Assembly: GCA_002353575.1 (NCBI GenBank) | Contig: DEJQ01000027.1 | Location: forward strand, 16,881 to 80,880 | Length of the DNA stretch: 64,000 nt | Direction of reading: 5' to 3' | Source: Prevotellaceae bacterium UBA2744 | Lineage (GTDB): Bacteria; Bacteroidota; Bacteroidia; Bacteroidales; Bacteroidaceae | Shown here: piece by piece, positions 17,791 through 25,299 of the stretch | Numbering within the stretch: the first letter of the stretch is position 1 | How the letters are laid out: every line of letters starts with the position of its first letter | Notes under the pieces: generated by a model | Seen by the model: the letters and a program-made list of their open reading frames with translations, nothing else | What the model was told of the DNA's origin: nothing | Databases searched by the model: none | Position numbers and translations under genes: made by a program

Positions 17791-18554
17791 AACGATTCAT
17801 TCTTTGTGTAATTCCATTTGTAGTGTTCGGATTGATTTACAATTCTATGCGCTACTACCCCAACTACCTGTTCAATGATATAGACGTTGAGGGTGTGTAC
17901 AACATGGAGAAACATCTCTTCGGAATCGTTTCCAATGGTGTGCGAGTAACACCAAACGAATACTTTTGGGTTAATCATACAGCCTTCCTTGATATCGTGT
18001 CTGGATTGTTCTACTTGTGTTGGGTTCCGCTACCTATTTTCTATTGTCTTTGGTTGTTTTTTACAAAAAAACAGGATTTGGCATTTCGTTATTCCTGCGG
18101 ATTCCTTTTTGTCAATCTTGTCGGCTTCAGCGGATATTACATACACCCTGCTGCCCCACCATGGTATGCAATGCTATATGGTTTTGAACCTATACTCAAT
18201 ACTCCAGGAAACGTAGCCGGATTCCAGCACTTTGATTCTCTCATTGGTATTCCTATATTTCATACTATCTATTCGGGTAATTCAAATGTGTTTGCAGCAA
18301 TACCATCCATGCACGCAGCCTATTGTCCTATTGCCTTTTATTATTCTACAAAAGTAAAAGACAACCGCGTCTGGAATTACATCCTTGCAGTTGTCTCTAT
18401 AGGAATATGGTTTTCGGCAGTTTACAGTTGCCACCACTATGTTATTGACGTTCTTCTCGGTATTTTAGTAACGATTGTCGGATTAACCCTTTTCGAACAT
18501 GTCGTGTACCGTTATTTCCCTCGTCGCTGGCTGGCACGTTTCTTCACATTCTGA
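17787..18554 (+). CDS. PAP2-superfamily membrane protein, AUR1-like (candidate inositol phosphorylceramide synthase)
   Basis: Multi-pass membrane protein of 255 residues. It carries the three phosphatase-type motifs in the spacing of the AUR1 (inositol phosphorylceramide synthase) branch: HPAAPPWY at 120-127, PSMHAAY with H176, and HHYVIDVLLG starting at 216 with H217 and D221 as likely catalytic residues. The APPWY form of the first motif is typical of AUR1-like and unlike lipid-phosphate phosphatases. It overlaps the preceding gene by 4 bases (ATGA). The role as ceramide-directed inositol-phosphate transferase is inferred from this motif and the neighbour. Its 3-prime end overlaps a small gene on the other strand. 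Confidence 0.82.
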   Translation: MKRFILCVIPFVVFGLIYNSMRYYPNYLFNDIDVEGVYNMEKHLFGIVSNGVRVTPNEYFWVNHTAFLDIVSGLFYLCWVPLPIFYCLWLFFTKKQDLAFRYSCGFLFVNLVGFSGYYIHPAAPPWYAMLYGFEPILNTPGNVAGFQHFDSLIGIPIFHTIYSGNSNVFAAIPSMHAAYCPIAFYYSTKVKDNRVWNYILAVVSIGIWFSAVYSCHHYVIDVLLGILVTIVGLTLFEHVVYRYFPRRWLARFFTF

Positions 18555-18724
18555 CGAATCTCAGCTTTATGTTTGGCACTGCCAGAGCCATGGGCACCAG
18601 TATGATACTGTTTGCCCTTGGCTTTGGTCTTGACCTTATTAGGAGATTCTTTTTGTTCCTTCTTTGCACCAGAGAACGATATACCGTTCATGATCGCATA
18701 TCTTATTTCTTCGTCGCTTGCCAT
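18512..18724 (-). CDS. small basic protein of unknown function
   Basis: A 70-residue open frame starting two bases after the purH stop. The N-terminus is acidic (MASDEEIRYA); the rest is very rich in Lys, Arg, Gly, Ser and Ala and looks unstructured, with a GSGSAKHKAE segment and an RRGK end, suggesting nucleic-acid binding. The close spacing to purH supports translation coupling. The last 43 bases overlap the 3-prime end of the PAP2 gene tail to tail. No family recognised. Confidence 0.5.
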   Translation of the reverse strand: MASDEEIRYAIMNGISFSGAKKEQKESPNKVKTKAKGKQYHTGAHGSGSAKHKAEIRQNVKKRASQRRGK

Positions 18725-18726
18725 AA

Positions 18727-19908
18727 TTAATGATGGAAGAGTCTGATGCCTGTGAAGGCCATTGCAATATTATATTTGTCGCAGGTCTCGATGACATTAT
18801 CGTCGCGTACCGATCCACCAGCCTGTGCAATGAATTGTACTCCTGATTTATGAGCGCGTTCGATGTTATCACCAAATGGGAAAAAGGCATCTGAACCAAG
18901 GCATACATTTGTATTCTTTGCTATCCATGCTTTTTTCTCCGCAAGAGTCAGAGGTTCTGGTTTCTCAGTGAAGAATTGCTGCCATGTACCTTCACGTAAC
19001 ACATCTTCCCATTCATCACCAATATATACATCTATAGTATTGTCTCGGTCTGCACGACGAACTCCCTCCTTGAAAGGAAGGTTCATCACCTTCGGACATT
19101 GGCGCAGCCACCATGTGTCAGCCTTCTGTCCTGCCAACCGTGTACAGTGAATACGACTCTGCTGGCCTGCCCCGATACCTATAGCCTGACCGTCCTTTAC
19201 GTAGCAGACAGAATTCGACTGAGTATATTTCAGAGTGATAAGTGCAATCTTCAGGTCACGCTTAGCTTCCTCTGTGAAATTCTTGTTTTGTGTCGGGATA
19301 TTCTCAAACAGATTTTCGCCACTAAGATCAATTTCGTTTCTACCTTGTTCGAAGGTCACACCAAACACCTGTTTGCGTTCTATAGGTTCTGGTTTGTAGT
19401 TAGGGTCAATCTTTATCACACAATAAGTGCCCTTTCTCTTCTCTTTTAATATTTGCAATGCCTCGGGTTCATAGTCTGGAGCTATCACACCGTCGCTTAC
19501 TTCACGTTTGATAAGTGTAGCTGTTGCCACATCGCAAGTATCGCTTAGAGCAATAAAATCGCCATAGCTTGACATACGGTCAGCACCTCTTGCACGTGCA
19601 TATGCAGTAGCAATAGGAGTCAGTGGTACCTTTACATCATCGACAAAATATACTTTCCTCAGAGTGTCGCTCAAGGGTGCACCTACTGCTGCTCCTGCAG
19701 GACTCACGTGTTTGAAACTTGCAGCCGATGGCATACCTGTTGCAGCTTTCAGTTCTTTTACCAACTGCCACGAGTTGAATGCATCCAGCAGATTGATATA
19801 TCCCGGTCTGCCTGAAAGCACCTCGATAGGAAGTTCCCCGTCAGTCATGTAAACGCGTGCAGGCTTCTGGTTTGGGTTACACCCATACTTCAGTTCTAAT
19901 TCTTTCAT
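18727..19908 (-). CDS. purH: phosphoribosylaminoimidazolecarboxamide formyltransferase (stand-alone AICARFT)
   Basis: Transfers a formyl group from 10-formyl-THF to AICAR in purine synthesis. The catalytic Lys-His pair is K66-H67 in SFKHVSPAG. Other motifs: RGADRMSSYGDFIALSD near 105-121, QSNSVCYVKDGQAIGIGAGQQSR near 225-247 and SDAFFPFGDNIERA near 335. The 393-residue protein corresponds only to the transformylase half of the usual bifunctional PurH and lacks the N-terminal IMP cyclohydrolase domain, so that activity must be encoded elsewhere. A well-formed promoter lies 40 bases upstream, divergent from the next gene. Confidence 0.93.
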   Translation of the reverse strand: MKELELKYGCNPNQKPARVYMTDGELPIEVLSGRPGYINLLDAFNSWQLVKELKAATGMPSAASFKHVSPAGAAVGAPLSDTLRKVYFVDDVKVPLTPIATAYARARGADRMSSYGDFIALSDTCDVATATLIKREVSDGVIAPDYEPEALQILKEKRKGTYCVIKIDPNYKPEPIERKQVFGVTFEQGRNEIDLSGENLFENIPTQNKNFTEEAKRDLKIALITLKYTQSNSVCYVKDGQAIGIGAGQQSRIHCTRLAGQKADTWWLRQCPKVMNLPFKEGVRRADRDNTIDVYIGDEWEDVLREGTWQQFFTEKPEPLTLAEKKAWIAKNTNVCLGSDAFFPFGDNIERAHKSGVQFIAQAGGSVRDDNVIETCDKYNIAMAFTGIRLFHH

Positions 19909-19947
19909 GTCTTAATAATTTAACTGTAATTTGCTGTAATTTCTCTG

Positions 19948-19978
19948 CGAAGATACGATTTAGCTGTCAAAACACAAA
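19948..19978 (-). promoter_or_regulatory. purH promoter
   Basis: On the minus strand TTTG (19978-19975), a 19-base spacer and TATCTTCG (19955-19948). Spacing and sequence match the Bacteroidetes consensus. It is divergent from the -7 box at 20017. Confidence 0.7.
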
Positions 19979-20016
19979 AAATACCTATTAGAAAATGGCA
20001 AATCCTAAAATTTATG

Positions 20017-20024
20017 TAACTTTG
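20017..20024 (+). promoter_or_regulatory. -7 box for the Asp-rich protein gene
   Basis: TAACTTTG exactly fits TAnnTTTG, 22 bases before the start codon at 20046. No clear TTTG is found at -33. Confidence 0.5.
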
Positions 20025-20045
20025 CATTCAAATTAAATCAGGAAT

Positions 20046-20840
20046 ATGAAAGATAAGAATCTAATGACTCTCGACGATCTTACTAAAGGTAATATCTGGT
20101 CCGTTACAGAGAGCGATTTGGCCAACATGCTTATTGAGGGTAAGAAGGAGGAAGACTATAATGAGATGGAAACTCATTATATGAATATCATCCGTACAGT
20201 TTTCGACATACAATTCCTCTCCCGCAACGACGAACAGCAGGTAAACAGATTAGAAAAACAGGGGTATGACATATTTTCCTATCCAACAGACGGCGAAGTA
20301 GATGCAGTTGCCATCCGCAAACATGCTATCAAAAAAATAACCGACCTTACTCTTGAAAATATTCAGCACCTTGAAGCTACAGAAGTTCTTGAGCTCATCC
20401 GTCGTAACATGGGCACTGGTTGGAAGGGACTTTCACTTTCTATCCAGGACGTAATCGAATCAGCATTCTATGTCGACTATACATCACTGCCTGAAACTAC
20501 TATGCATCGAGCCGGAGGAATCCTCGAACGTCGTAAGGCCGACGGTTACGATATTCTGGAAATCATACGTGGATCATGGATTGAGGCAATCTTCATGAAG
20601 GCAAAACCAAAAGTAGAGAAGGTCAGGACAGATTTTACAATACATGATGACGATGATGACGACCGTGATTTCGACGACGACAACGATTCTGATGACGATG
20701 ATATGGCAGACATTGACGACGATATAAATGATAATGATGACGATCTCGATGAAGATACAGAAGATGAAATTGACAGCGATAACCTCCCACTCGAAGATAT
20801 CGAAGATTTAGAGGATATTGAAGACAATACCGACGAATAA
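20046..20840 (+). CDS. hypothetical protein with long acidic Asp-rich tail
   Basis: 264 residues, family not recognised. Residues 1-195 look like a globular helical cytoplasmic domain, with no signal peptide and no catalytic motif. From about residue 199 to the end the protein is almost only Asp, Glu and a few Asn/Ile, with runs of six or seven acidic residues, giving a strongly negative disordered tail. Such tails occur in partners of basic proteins and ribosome-associated factors, but no function can be assigned. Monocistronic by context, with its own -7 box. Confidence 0.75.
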   Translation: MKDKNLMTLDDLTKGNIWSVTESDLANMLIEGKKEEDYNEMETHYMNIIRTVFDIQFLSRNDEQQVNRLEKQGYDIFSYPTDGEVDAVAIRKHAIKKITDLTLENIQHLEATEVLELIRRNMGTGWKGLSLSIQDVIESAFYVDYTSLPETTMHRAGGILERRKADGYDILEIIRGSWIEAIFMKAKPKVEKVRTDFTIHDDDDDDRDFDDDNDSDDDDMADIDDDINDNDDDLDEDTEDEIDSDNLPLEDIEDLEDIEDNTDE

Positions 20841-20915
20841 AATCATTATTTTTGATAATTAGACTGAAAAGAATACATAATGTAATATAGATATATCAAA
20901 ATAAATAGTTTTTAT

Positions 20916-20946
20916 TTTGCATTTTGGTCTAAGGGTTGTATATTTG
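20916..20946 (+). promoter_or_regulatory. promoter of the CMD-domain gene
   Basis: TTTG at 20916-20919, a 19-base spacer and TATATTTG at 20939-20946; the ATG follows at 20977. Full consensus match. Confidence 0.75.
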
Positions 20947-20976
20947 CAACATAAATATATCAAAAACATAATATCC

Positions 20977-21756
20977 ATGAAAAGTTTAAATATTACAGAA
21001 AAGGCTAAGACTACTATTCGCCGCCTATTCTCACAGCGATATAGTGTAAATACATTGAAGCATGACCCCGAATTGACTGCAATATTCGATAACTTTGCTT
21101 ATGACGAGAGTCTTGCCCTAACTGAAGGTCCAGTATTGGAAAAGACTCGAGTAATGTGTATTTTAGCCAGTACCATCGGTTGCGGATCCAAACTGGAATT
21201 CAGGAACTATGTAGATGCTTGTCTGAATGTAGGAGTAAAGCCACGTGAAATCCGCGAGGTTGTTTATCAGGCAATGCCTTATGTCGGTTTCAATTATGTC
21301 ATCGATTTACTACCTATTATGAACGAGGTATTCGAGAATAACGACATTAAGCTGCCTCTCGACGAACAGGCTACAACAACACAGGAAGACCGAAAGGAAA
21401 AGGGACGTCAATATATGGAAGAAGTCTTTGGAAAGGGAGCTGTAGAAAATATGTACCAGACGTGCCCAAAGGGGCAGGAACATATTATAGACTTCCTGCA
21501 GAGCTACTGTTTCGGTGACTACTACACTCGTAAAGGAATTGATGCTCAGCATCGCGAACTTATGACATTTTGCTTCCTTGCGAGCCTTGGTGGTTGCCCT
21601 AACCAGATGGAAAGTCATGCTGTGGCAAACAAAAATACCGGTACAAGCAAAACTGAGATGGTTGCCGCTGTTACAGCTATGCTCCCCTACATCGGTTTTC
21701 CACGTTCACTTCAGGCTCTCAATGCTATCAACAAGGCATACGAACACCAGTTCTAA
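20977..21756 (+). CDS. carboxymuconolactone decarboxylase family protein (two CMD domains)
   Basis: AhpD/CMD-type protein of 259 residues made of two related helical domains (about 30-120 and 165-255). Each has the family pattern of a cysteine-containing helix, with ILASTIGCGSKLEF in the first and CFLASLGGCPNQMESH in the second, and a following VVYQAMPYVGF / VTAMLPYIGFPR segment. Only the second repeat keeps a histidine after the cysteine, as in peroxidase-type members; the classical CxxC pair is absent, so redox function is uncertain. The ATG at 20977 is preferred to an upstream frame start that lies within the promoter. Confidence 0.85.
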   Translation: MKSLNITEKAKTTIRRLFSQRYSVNTLKHDPELTAIFDNFAYDESLALTEGPVLEKTRVMCILASTIGCGSKLEFRNYVDACLNVGVKPREIREVVYQAMPYVGFNYVIDLLPIMNEVFENNDIKLPLDEQATTTQEDRKEKGRQYMEEVFGKGAVENMYQTCPKGQEHIIDFLQSYCFGDYYTRKGIDAQHRELMTFCFLASLGGCPNQMESHAVANKNTGTSKTEMVAAVTAMLPYIGFPRSLQALNAINKAYEHQF

Positions 21757-21822
21757 ACATCAGTACCCCGCAAAACTCTAATTACTGACATTTTGCAACA
21801 GAAATATAACTAATCTTTACAG

Positions 21823-21857
21823 AAAGTGAGCACATTACATTAAATGCTCACTTTTTT
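21823..21857 (+). terminator. rho-independent terminator after the CMD gene
   Basis: 10-bp stem AAAGTGAGCA (21823-21832) with TGCTCACTTT (21845-21854), a 12-base loop and further T. Confidence 0.8.
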
Positions 21858-21900
21858 ATGTTTTTTTATTGTTTTATTTTTCACATTAGTAAGAATGCCT

Positions 21901-21908
21901 TACCTTTG
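21901..21908 (+). promoter_or_regulatory. -7 box for glmS
   Basis: TACCTTTG, an exact consensus match, 52 bases before the glmS ATG. The upstream -33 element is weak. The leader is too short to hold a glmS ribozyme. Confidence 0.55.
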
Positions 21909-21959
21909 TAGCAAAATTAGAAATATAAAATTACATACAAACTATAATATAGGATAATT

Positions 21960-23804
21960 ATGTGTGGTATAGTTGGTTATATAGGTAAGAAAAAGGCCTA
22001 CCCAGTTTTGATAAATGGTCTCAAACGACTTGAATATCGCGGTTATGACAGTGCCGGTGTAGCCCTGCTCAACGAAAACGGAGAACTCAACGTATATAAG
22101 ACTAAGGGTAAAGTAAGCGACCTTGAAGAATATGTTCAGGATAAAGACATCAGCGGCACAGTAGGTATAGCCCACACACGTTGGGCTACTCACGGCGAAC
22201 CAAACAGTGTGAATGCCCATCCCCATATCAGTTCCAGCGGCAATCTTGCCATCATACATAATGGAATTATCGAAAACTATGCCGCACTGAAGAAACAGCT
22301 CATTGAGAAGGGGGTTGAATTCAGAAGTAACACCGACACCGAGGTACTCATTCAGCTTATTGAATATATACAGACAACAAAGAATCTTGATCTTTTGAGT
22401 GCTATCCGTATGACCCTCCGTACTGTCATCGGAGCTTACGCTATTGCTATTCTCGACAAGAACAATCCCGACCAGATTATTGCTGCCCGCAAGTCCAGTC
22501 CCCTCGTAATAGGTATCGGCGATGATGAATACTTCATCGGTTCCGATGCCAGTCCTATCATTGAATATACAAAGAAAGTAATATATCTTGATGACAAGGA
22601 TATCGCCATCATCCAACGAGGTCACGATGTCAAGATAGTCGATTTCTATGAGAAGGAACTGAAACATGATATTATTGAAGTGGAACTCAACCTTCAGCAG
22701 ATAGAGAAAGGCGGTTATCCTCACTTCATGTTGAAAGAGATATTCGAACAGCCTGATTGCATCATGGACTGTATGAGCGGGCGTATTAATGTTGATGCCA
22801 ACAATGTAATTCTAAGTGCCGTCATCGACTATAAACAGAAGTTGGTTGATGCCCGGCGCATAATCATTGTGGCATGTGGTACCAGCTGGCATGCAGGACT
22901 CATCGGTAAACAGCTCATCGAGGATTTCTGTGGCATTCCCTGCGAAGTGGAATATGCAAGCGAGTTTCGATATCGCAATCCAGTCATCAACAGCAATGAT
23001 GTTGTAATTGCAATCAGCCAGAGTGGCGAGACCGCCGACACACTCGCTGCCGTCGAATTGGCAAAAACAAAAGGAGCCTTCATCTATGGCATTTGTAATG
23101 CCATCGGTAGCAGCATTCCACGTGCTACACATACTGGCAGTTACATCCACGTAGGACCTGAAATTGGCGTTGCCAGTACCAAGGCTTTCACTGGTCAGGT
23201 AACAGTACTTACCATGTTGGCACTTGCCCTAGGCAAGGCACGAGGAAAAATCAGGAAAGAAAAATATGAAGAGGCAATTCGCGAATTGCACAACATACCA
23301 GAGAAGATGAAGCTCCTTCTTAAGCAATGCGACAAAATAAAGAACATAAGCCAGATATTCACTTATGCCCGCAACTTCCTATACTTGGGTCGAGGATACA
23401 ACTATCCTGTTGCACTCGAAGGAGCGTTGAAACTCAAGGAAATCAGTTATATTCATGCAGAAGGTTATCCTGCGGCAGAGATGAAACACGGACCGATCGC
23501 CCTCATCGATGACGAGATGCCTGTAGTTGTCATCGCAACTAAGAACGAACTATACGAGAAGGTTGTCTCCAACATTCAAGAAATAAAGGCCCGTCGCGCC
23601 CGTGTCATTGCTATAGTCAGCGAAGGTGATGAGACAATCCGTAAGATGGCTGATGCCACAATCGAACTTCCTAAGACCCTTGAGTGTCTTGAACCGCTTC
23701 TTGCTACCATACCTCTTCAGCTCCTTGCCTATTATATTGCTATCTGCAAAGGGAAGGATGTTGACCAGCCTCGCAACCTTGCAAAAAGTGTGACTGTTGA
23801 ATAA
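21960..23804 (+). CDS. glmS: glutamine--fructose-6-phosphate aminotransferase (isomerizing)
   Basis: Makes glucosamine-6-phosphate from fructose-6-phosphate and glutamine, the entry to UDP-GlcNAc for peptidoglycan and lipid A. The N-terminal class II amidotransferase domain begins MCGIVGYIG with the nucleophile Cys2, followed by LEYRGYDSAG and HTRWATHGEPN. Two SIS domains follow, with ACGTSWHAG and SQSGETADT in the first and GRGYNYPVALEGALKLKE in the second, ending in the typical LAKSVTVE. At 614 residues it is full length. trmD follows after 24 bases. Confidence 0.97.
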   Translation: MCGIVGYIGKKKAYPVLINGLKRLEYRGYDSAGVALLNENGELNVYKTKGKVSDLEEYVQDKDISGTVGIAHTRWATHGEPNSVNAHPHISSSGNLAIIHNGIIENYAALKKQLIEKGVEFRSNTDTEVLIQLIEYIQTTKNLDLLSAIRMTLRTVIGAYAIAILDKNNPDQIIAARKSSPLVIGIGDDEYFIGSDASPIIEYTKKVIYLDDKDIAIIQRGHDVKIVDFYEKELKHDIIEVELNLQQIEKGGYPHFMLKEIFEQPDCIMDCMSGRINVDANNVILSAVIDYKQKLVDARRIIIVACGTSWHAGLIGKQLIEDFCGIPCEVEYASEFRYRNPVINSNDVVIAISQSGETADTLAAVELAKTKGAFIYGICNAIGSSIPRATHTGSYIHVGPEIGVASTKAFTGQVTVLTMLALALGKARGKIRKEKYEEAIRELHNIPEKMKLLLKQCDKIKNISQIFTYARNFLYLGRGYNYPVALEGALKLKEISYIHAEGYPAAEMKHGPIALIDDEMPVVVIATKNELYEKVVSNIQEIKARRARVIAIVSEGDETIRKMADATIELPKTLECLEPLLATIPLQLLAYYIAICKGKDVDQPRNLAKSVTVE

Positions 23805-23828
23805 TAAAACTATATAAATTAAGTATTT

Positions 23829-24524
23829 GTGAGAATTGATATCATTACAGTATTGCCCGAATTGATAGAACCTTTTATTAAGGAAAGCATACTCGGACGT
23901 GCTCAGAAGAAAGGGCTTGTTGAGATTTACATACATAACCTGCGCGATTACACTGCCGACAAGCACAAGCGTGTAGATGACTACCCCTTTGGCGGCGCAG
24001 CCGGAATGCTTATGCAGTGTCAGCCTATTGATGCCTGCATAGCCAAACTCAAGTCCGAGCGTCACTATGACGAGATTATCTTCACTGCTCCTGATGGCGA
24101 GAAGTTTACACAGCCAGTTGCAAACGAGCTCTCCATGAAGGAGAATATCATCATTCTGTGTGGACATTACAAAGGGATTGACTATCGCATCCGCGAGCAT
24201 ATCATCACTCGTGAGATATCTGTCGGCGACTATGTCCTTACAGGGGGTGAACTGGCTGCTGCAATCATGACCGACGCCATTGTTCGTGTTCTGCCAGGAG
24301 CTATAGGCGACGAACAATCAGCACTCTCCGATTCCTTTCAGGATAATCTGCTCGAACCCCCTGTATATACACGTCCTGCCGTGTATCATCCGGTTGAAAA
24401 TCCTGATAACACTTGGACTGTGCCCGATATACTTCTTTCGGGTCATGAAGCAAAAATAAAAGAATGGGAATACGAGCAGGCACTCAAACGTACAAAGCAA
24501 CTGCGTCCAGACCTGCTCGAATAA
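23829..24524 (+). CDS. trmD: tRNA (guanosine(37)-N1)-methyltransferase
   Basis: SPOUT-class methyltransferase that makes m1G37 in tRNAs and prevents frameshifting. Seen: the N-terminal MRIDIITVLPELIEPF, the DYPFGGAAGMLMQCQP segment near residues 52-67, the trefoil-knot segments LCGHYKGIDYRIREH near 110-124 and SVGDYVLTGGELAA near 131-144, and the RPAVYHP segment. At 231 residues it is normal. The start codon is GTG. It converges with kdsB, leaving 12 bases between the two stops. Confidence 0.95.
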   Translation: MRIDIITVLPELIEPFIKESILGRAQKKGLVEIYIHNLRDYTADKHKRVDDYPFGGAAGMLMQCQPIDACIAKLKSERHYDEIIFTAPDGEKFTQPVANELSMKENIIILCGHYKGIDYRIREHIITREISVGDYVLTGGELAAAIMTDAIVRVLPGAIGDEQSALSDSFQDNLLEPPVYTRPAVYHPVENPDNTWTVPDILLSGHEAKIKEWEYEQALKRTKQLRPDLLE

Positions 24525-24536
24525 TAAAATCCAGCG

Positions 24537-25295
24537 TCACACTTCCTGTCGTTTCAGGAATTCTTCTGCCCTCTGCAGATCTTCTGGAGTGTCTATTCCG
24601 ATGGTTTCCACGTTGGTCGTTGCAACCTTTATCGTGTAGCCGTTCTCCAACCAACGCAGCTGTTCCAATGATTCCACCTTTTCCAGCTCACCTTGAGGTA
24701 TCGCAGTAATCTCAGCTAACACATTTTTCCTGTATGCATATAGTCCTATATGCTTATAGTAAGTGTGTTTTTCCAACCACACTTCCCTATCCTTTCCTCT
24801 GAAATATGGTATAATGGAACGGCTGAAGTACATAGCCTCCATATTCTTATTCACCACCACTTTCGGAGAATTCGGATTCTCCAGAGCAGCCCATCCGTCT
24901 TCTTTCGTGAATGGTTTTACCAGAGTTGCTATATCCGTAGTTTCGTCATTGAAGCATCCTCTGATAGCCTTCAACTGTGATGGTTGTATGAATGGTTCGT
25001 CTCCCTGTATGTTCACTACAACGTCAAAATTCTCTTCGCCAACCTTCTGCAGAGCTTCATAGCAGCGGTCTGTTCCGCTCCTGTGGTTCGTGCTTGTCAT
25101 CACCACATTGCCTCCAAACGACTTCACGGCACTTTCTATCCTCTCATCGTCGGTCGCTACTACGACTGCATCAAACATACCCTCAGCTTGTCTGTACACA
25201 CGCTCTATTACCATCTTTCCACCGAGCATAGCTAATGGCTTGCCCGGAAACCTCGTCGAAGCAAATCTTGCTGGAATGATACCTATGAATTTCAT
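24537..25295 (-). CDS. kdsB: 3-deoxy-manno-octulosonate cytidylyltransferase
   Basis: Activates Kdo to CMP-Kdo for LPS inner core synthesis; cytoplasmic. The N-terminal nucleotide-binding motif IPARFASTRFPGKPLA is at about residues 5-20, followed by VVVATDDERI, the TNHRSGTDRCYEA segment and VVNIQGDEPFI carrying metal-binding aspartate. ATG at 25295 is chosen: it gives the family start MKFIGIIPAR and lies 4 bases after the mrcA stop, whereas the frame also reaches 25325 inside mrcA. At 252 residues it is standard. Last gene of the pqqD-like/ung/mrcA/kdsB unit. Confidence 0.94.
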   Translation of the reverse strand: MKFIGIIPARFASTRFPGKPLAMLGGKMVIERVYRQAEGMFDAVVVATDDERIESAVKSFGGNVVMTSTNHRSGTDRCYEALQKVGEENFDVVVNIQGDEPFIQPSQLKAIRGCFNDETTDIATLVKPFTKEDGWAALENPNSPKVVVNKNMEAMYFSRSIIPYFRGKDREVWLEKHTYYKHIGLYAYRKNVLAEITAIPQGELEKVESLEQLRWLENGYTIKVATTNVETIGIDTPEDLQRAEEFLKRQEV

Positions 25296-25299
25296 ATTC

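Noticed and set aside
21909..21959. glmS ribozyme or riboswitch before glmS
   Set aside because: The leader from the predicted start is under 50 bases, far too short for the ribozyme, which is not typical of this phylum.
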